Assembly: GCA_018710985.1 (NCBI GenBank)
Contig: DVIV01000044.1
Location: 1-64,000, forward strand
DNA: 64,000 bases
Source: Candidatus Limiplasma pullicola
Lineage (GTDB): Bacteria; Bacillota; Clostridia; Christensenellales; Aristaeellaceae
Reading direction: 5' to 3'
Shown here: in pieces, positions 60,269 to 64,000 of the stretch
How positions within the stretch are numbered: the first letter of the stretch is position 1
Layout of the letters: each line of letters starts with the position of its first letter
Made by a program: the position numbers and the translations under genes
The notes under the pieces: model-generated
The model's database searches: none
The model's input: only the letters and a program-made list of their open reading frames with translations
What the model was told of the DNA's origin: nothing

Positions 60269-62353
60269 GCCCCTGGGTTCGCCGGTTTTGCCGTCGAGCT
60301 CGACGCTCCAGAGTATGTTGTGCGTGCCTTTTTCACAGATGTAGACGGACCAGTAGACGGGCTCGCTGTAGCCCAGACGATAGAAGCCGGAGTAGAGGTC
60401 CAGTTCATCGGCGGAAACGGCGGCGTCGCCGAGGGCTTGGGCGTAAGCGTCCAGCGCGATCTGCTCGGCCTCCTCCAGCGGGAGGTCATCCTCGCCGGGC
60501 AGGATATAGTAGTGGTCGTGGCTGCCCAGATACATCTCCTCCAGCTGCCCGTACCAGGCCTTGTCCTCCACGGACCAGAACTCCATCGGCACGTTCTCTC
60601 CGTATTTGGAAGCCATGATGCTCAGCAGACGATTCAGGTTGCGGTCGTGGTCGTACTGGATGCGGGTGGTGCCGCTGAAACGGTCGGGCAAGAGGTCGTA
60701 GAGCAGGGTGTCCGCCTCGTCGGAGAGCGCCGCGTCCTCCATGAGCATGAACATGCCCTCCCCTTCCAGGGAAACGTGCAGCCAGTAGTCCAGCTGACCC
60801 AGCACCGATACCCCGGCGCCGTCGCGCTCCAGCGCGGCCACGTCGGATTCGCGGTGGTTGAGGGTGTACAGGGTGGTGAAGCCGGATTCCTCCCCAGCCG
60901 CCAGCGTAGCGGCCGGAAGCGTTTCCGCCGGCTTTTCGTACACCAGGTCGCGCAGGGGCATCCAGCCCGGAATACCGGAGGTATCGCCGTCCCCGGCGAT
61001 GAGCACGCGGGCCCAGTTGGGCTCGCCCTCCACGCTGTTCCATTCCGGAAGGGCGCTGCTCTCGCACAGCTCAACCACAGTAACGGGCGTGCCGTTGAGA
61101 TAGATGCCCATGGGGCAGTTCACGTCATTGGCGCTGGGGTCCGGCAGGAGCACGGTTCCCACGCCGTCCGCGGCGTGTACCCAGGCATTCGTCGGAAGGG
61201 CGAAGCCGTCCTCCTCGACCATCGCCAGCGCGCCGCCCAGCACGGCCGTCAGGGCCAGCGCCAGCGCGCACAGCACCGCGCCCGTGCGGCGGCGTCCCTC
61301 CATGATGGCGGTGAGGCGGCGCTTCATGCCGTTGCGCCCGCCGTAGAACGACGTGCACAGGGCGGTGCGGGCGCGCGCCTGCCTCCGGATGACGCGCAGG
61401 ATGGTTTCGGAATAGAAGCGGCGCTCCTCCTCATCTGCGCGGGCGGTGACATGGCTGTCGCAGGAAGCCTCCTGATAGAAGCACAGGGAGCGCCCCATGG
61501 CCCAGACCAGAGGATTGTACCAGTGCAGGGCGTAGGCCAGCACCAGTCCGGCCTTGACCAGAAGATCCCCGCGCCTGAGATGCGTCAGCTCGTGCCGGAG
61601 GACCAGCACCAGTTCGTCGGTGGTGAGTTCCTCATCCGGCAGCAAAATCACGGGATGCAAGAAGCCCATCAGCATGGGGCTGGATACCGTGGGGCACAGG
61701 CGCAGGGCGACCCGGCGGCGAATGCGCATCTCCGACAGGCAGGCTTTCAGCGTGGCGGTATAGCCCTCCGCCTCGCAGGGCATCTGCCAGCGGCGCACGG
61801 TGCGCGCAAAGCGCAGGTGGCTCACCGCCGCCAGCGCCAGCACCGCCGCCGCGCCCGCCAGCCAGATCCACGCCAGCACGGAGAGCCAGTCCACGGGGAT
61901 GACAGCCTTTGCCGAAGCGCCCTGCTCCCCCTCCACGGCCGCGAGCGTCAGGTCTGCCGTGGCCGTTCCGGGCCTATTCTCCACATTTGCATGCTGAGCG
62001 TCGACACCGGTCCGGACAGGCTGATGAGCGGCCTGCCCGGCGGCAGACGCCTGTACAGCCGATGGCGCCTGCATGGCCTCCGCCAGCTGGGTTTCGGCGC
62101 TCGGCGGGACTGCGGTTGCCGCGCTGCCTGCGACGGGCCGCGACAGCGCCTGCGGAAGCTCCACCGTCATCAGCGGGCGGCTCGCCAGCAGGCTGAAGGG
62201 AATCAGCAGGCCCGCCAGCACCACCACCCAGACACGGTACAGCCCGCGCGGGCCGTAGCGCTTTCCGAGCAGCGGCAGCAGCGCTAGGTAGACCAGCGCC
62301 AGCGCCGACAGGCCCGCGCCTGTGCAGGCCATGGCCAGAAAATAGCCCTTCAT
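60266..62353 (-). CDS. BlaR1/MecR1-type M56 metallopeptidase sensor with non-PBP (SH3/PepSY-like) extracellular domain
   Basis: N-terminal TMs, LRHELTHLRRGD zinc motif, WYNPLVWAM, EASCDSHV; extracellular part GVGTVLLPDPSANDVN...WARVLI..GWMPLRDLVYE SH3-like. Confidence 0.85.
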   Translation of the reverse strand: MKGYFLAMACTGAGLSALALVYLALLPLLGKRYGPRGLYRVWVVVLAGLLIPFSLLASRPLMTVELPQALSRPVAGSAATAVPPSAETQLAEAMQAPSAVQASAAGQAAHQPVRTGVDAQHANVENRPGTATADLTLAAVEGEQGASAKAVIPVDWLSVLAWIWLAGAAAVLALAAVSHLRFARTVRRWQMPCEAEGYTATLKACLSEMRIRRRVALRLCPTVSSPMLMGFLHPVILLPDEELTTDELVLVLRHELTHLRRGDLLVKAGLVLAYALHWYNPLVWAMGRSLCFYQEASCDSHVTARADEEERRFYSETILRVIRRQARARTALCTSFYGGRNGMKRRLTAIMEGRRRTGAVLCALALALTAVLGGALAMVEEDGFALPTNAWVHAADGVGTVLLPDPSANDVNCPMGIYLNGTPVTVVELCESSALPEWNSVEGEPNWARVLIAGDGDTSGIPGWMPLRDLVYEKPAETLPAATLAAGEESGFTTLYTLNHRESDVAALERDGAGVSVLGQLDYWLHVSLEGEGMFMLMEDAALSDEADTLLYDLLPDRFSGTTRIQYDHDRNLNRLLSIMASKYGENVPMEFWSVEDKAWYGQLEEMYLGSHDHYYILPGEDDLPLEEAEQIALDAYAQALGDAAVSADELDLYSGFYRLGYSEPVYWSVYICEKGTHNILWSVELDGKTGEPRG

Positions 62354-62736
62354 GAATGCCCGCCTCCCTTTTGCCGCTCAAGCCACCGGCTCAGCTCGTC
62401 CAGGTCGCTTTCGGTCAGGCGCTCGCTTTCCAGGGCGGTCAGCAGGCTTTTGAAGCTGTTGCGGTGGTAGTGCTCCACAAAGCTCTCCGTTTCCATGCGC
62501 AGGTATTCCTCCCGCGTGATGATGGGATAAAACGCCCGCTCGCGCCCGCTGCCCCGCTCCACGCGCAGAAAGCCGCGCTCGGTCAGCCGCCCGAAGAGCG
62601 TAACCACGGTTTGAATCTTCCAGCCGCGTTCCCGGCCAAGCGCCTCCATCACCATGGTGGTGGTCACGGGCGGCTCGCGGTCCCAGATATAGGTCATGAT
62701 CTCAAATTCGGTATCGGGCAAACGCTGCGATTTCAT
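62350..62736 (-). CDS. BlaI/MecI/CopY family repressor
   Basis: MKSQRLPDTEFEIMTYIWDREPPVTTTMVMEALGRERGWKIQTVVTLFGRLTERGFLRVERG; start at ATG 62736 with GGGGG RBS. Confidence 0.92.
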   Translation of the reverse strand: MKSQRLPDTEFEIMTYIWDREPPVTTTMVMEALGRERGWKIQTVVTLFGRLTERGFLRVERGSGRERAFYPIITREEYLRMETESFVEHYHRNSFKSLLTALESERLTESDLDELSRWLERQKGGGHS

Positions 62737-62760
62737 ATGGGGTTCCCCCTTCGCGTTTTG

Positions 62761-62808
62761 ATAAGACGGCATGTATTACAGACAGCTTTATAATACATCT
62801 TGTCTTAT
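62761..62808. promoter_or_regulatory. Inverted pair of BlaI-type operators
   Basis: ATAAGACGGCATGTATTA (62761-62778) and TAATACATCTTGTCTTAT (62791-62808), 15/18 complementary. Confidence 0.7.
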
Positions 62809-62818
62809 TGGTTGTCAA
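62790..62818 (-). promoter_or_regulatory. Promoter for blaI-blaR1-like genes
   Basis: Minus strand TTGACA-N17-TATTAT, overlapped by operator 2. Confidence 0.75.
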
Positions 62819-62863
62819 TCCCCTCTCCGGAAAATTTCAACTTGTAACAAGCGCATTCGGTGG

Positions 62864-62892
62864 TTGACAATTTGTAAGACATAGTGTAGTAT
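62864..62892 (+). promoter_or_regulatory. Promoter for secreted protein gene, overlapped by third operator
   Basis: TTGACA-N17-TAGTAT; operator GTAAGACATAGTGTAGTA at 62874-62891. Confidence 0.75.
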
Positions 62893-62939
62893 GATCTTGA
62901 CGGCAAGGGACAGACGAAAAAGAAATCAGGAGGAATCCT

Positions 62940-64000
62940 ATGATGAACAGAGCATTCAAACGCCATGCGCGGCGCTTGCTGATCGCGTTATTGCTGCCTG
63001 CGCTGCTGTGCCCCGCCGCCCTGGCGGACGATCAGACCGCCGATACCTGGTACTTCGGCGGCACCGGGCAGGAAACCTTCTATGAAGCCACACCCCTGCC
63101 CAACGGCTGCCTGCTGCTCAACGGCTCCACCCAGCTGGGACGGAACGGGCAGGAGCAGCTTTCCTTTTCCTCAAGAGAGAAGCGCGCCTGGCTTCTGTGC
63201 CTGAACCCGGACATGAGCATCGCCTGGGAGGTCATCGACGACGCGGAGGGCACCTCCCGCTACGTGGTGCCGCAGGTGCTGGCGGACGGGCGCATCGCCG
63301 TGCTGTACTACAACAGCCCCAGCCAGGTGACGGAGGCGGTCGCCATCCGCTACTTCACGCAGGATGGCGAGCCCGCGGGCGAGGTAAGCCTGCCTGCGAA
63401 CGCCCCATTCGAGCTTCCGGGCGATCGGTGCGCGGGAGGCTATGTCTTTTCCGGCTATCAGGTAGACACCCAGTTTGCGGATGAATCAGGAATAAACACC
63501 CTGCCCGACGCCGGGGAAATTTCAGTGAAAAGCCTCGCTAAGCGCTCGGTGCTGGCCACGGCAGATGGGCAGATGATCTGCGGCTTCTTCACGGTGGAGG
63601 GGGAGCGCCACGCCGCCGTGGCTTATGTGGACGCAAGCGGCGTCGAACGCTGGCGGTTCTCGCCGGACGAATACGCCACCGGAAACTTCGGGATACCCTG
63701 CCTGCAAAAGGACGGAAGCATTGTTTTCCTCTGGTCCCGCGCGGACCCCGATACCCGCGAGACGACGGCTATGAGCCTGCTGTGCCTGGACCAGGACGGC
63801 GCGCTATTGTGGGAGCTGCCCGTACCCACCGATATCGGAACCGAGTTTACGCCGGTGGACGGCGGCTATGTATTCTGCCGCACCTGGCAGGAAAAGACGT
63901 ACACGCACGCCCGCTTCACGCTGGTAGACCCCAACGGGCAGGTGGTGGAGGTGCGCGACGCCCAGCCGCGCAGGGAGGAGTTCTCCGGCGAGATCATGTT
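62940..64000 (+). CDS. Secreted protein of unknown function, possible beta-propeller (partial, runs off right edge)
   Basis: AGGAGG RBS; signal peptide MMNRAFKRHARRLLIALLLPALLCPAALADD; repeated LxxDGxxxW-like motifs; not in ORF track because no stop in window. Confidence 0.75.
   Translation, partial: MMNRAFKRHARRLLIALLLPALLCPAALADDQTADTWYFGGTGQETFYEATPLPNGCLLLNGSTQLGRNGQEQLSFSSREKRAWLLCLNPDMSIAWEVIDDAEGTSRYVVPQVLADGRIAVLYYNSPSQVTEAVAIRYFTQDGEPAGEVSLPANAPFELPGDRCAGGYVFSGYQVDTQFADESGINTLPDAGEISVKSLAKRSVLATADGQMICGFFTVEGERHAAVAYVDASGVERWRFSPDEYATGNFGIPCLQKDGSIVFLWSRADPDTRETTAMSLLCLDQDGALLWELPVPTDIGTEFTPVDGGYVFCRTWQEKTYTHARFTLVDPNGQVVEVRDAQPRREEFSGEIM

Noticed and set aside
60011-62287. 758-aa plus-strand ORF
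   Set aside because: Antisense to the M56/BlaR1 gene, which has clear motifs; compositionally an antisense frame.
1-64000. CRISPR arrays, rRNA, tRNA, prophage or integrase signatures
   Set aside because: No regularly spaced repeats, no recognised rRNA or tRNA sequence, no integrase/terminase/capsid motifs seen on reading; a tRNAscan/CRISPR finder run would be decisive.

Overview
This is a 64 kb high-GC chromosomal window that looks like a spore-forming Firmicute/Clostridia-type genome, based on sigG, Mrp-type genes, DUF3842, DegV and an LPXTG protein. I saw no rRNA, tRNA, CRISPR array, prophage or recognisable transposase. From left to right it contains: a truncated P/Q/R-rich membrane-anchored protein; a GuaA-like paralogue with a degenerate glutaminase domain, followed by an M19 dipeptidase; a complete lsr (AI-2) locus (lsrR-lsrK-cupin divergent from lsrACDBF-fucU); a C_GCAxxG / Mrp-NBP35 / DUF3842 redox cluster; a uridine-kinase-like fusion and an ECF S component; asd-dapA-dapB; an XRE regulator; DegV; a GT39-like membrane protein; a 10-gene Mrp/MBH-like antiporter operon with four antiporter subunits and no hydrogenase arm; an LPXTG protein; a zinc-ribbon protein; dnaA with a box-bearing upstream region (candidate oriC); rarA; a histidine kinase; a flippase and a glycosyltransferase; a Sir2 deacylase; sigG with its own sigma-G-type promoter; an ABC exporter; a MerR/TipAS regulator; aconitase; a NAGPA / VTC / DUF4956 / Cthe_2159 cluster; a YhhN protein; an AEC transporter; aroA-aroC-rlmD; and a BlaR1/BlaI-type system divergent from a secreted protein. 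The items most worth follow-up are three identically positioned BlaI-type operators with an atypical core, the pseudo-GuaA, the quadruple-antiporter operon, the lsr locus in which a cupin and FucU sit where LsrG is absent, and hairpin-rich intergenic elements, one with a 29-bp perfect inverted repeat starting at the stop codons of both convergent genes. All family calls come from motif recognition by eye; no searches were run.
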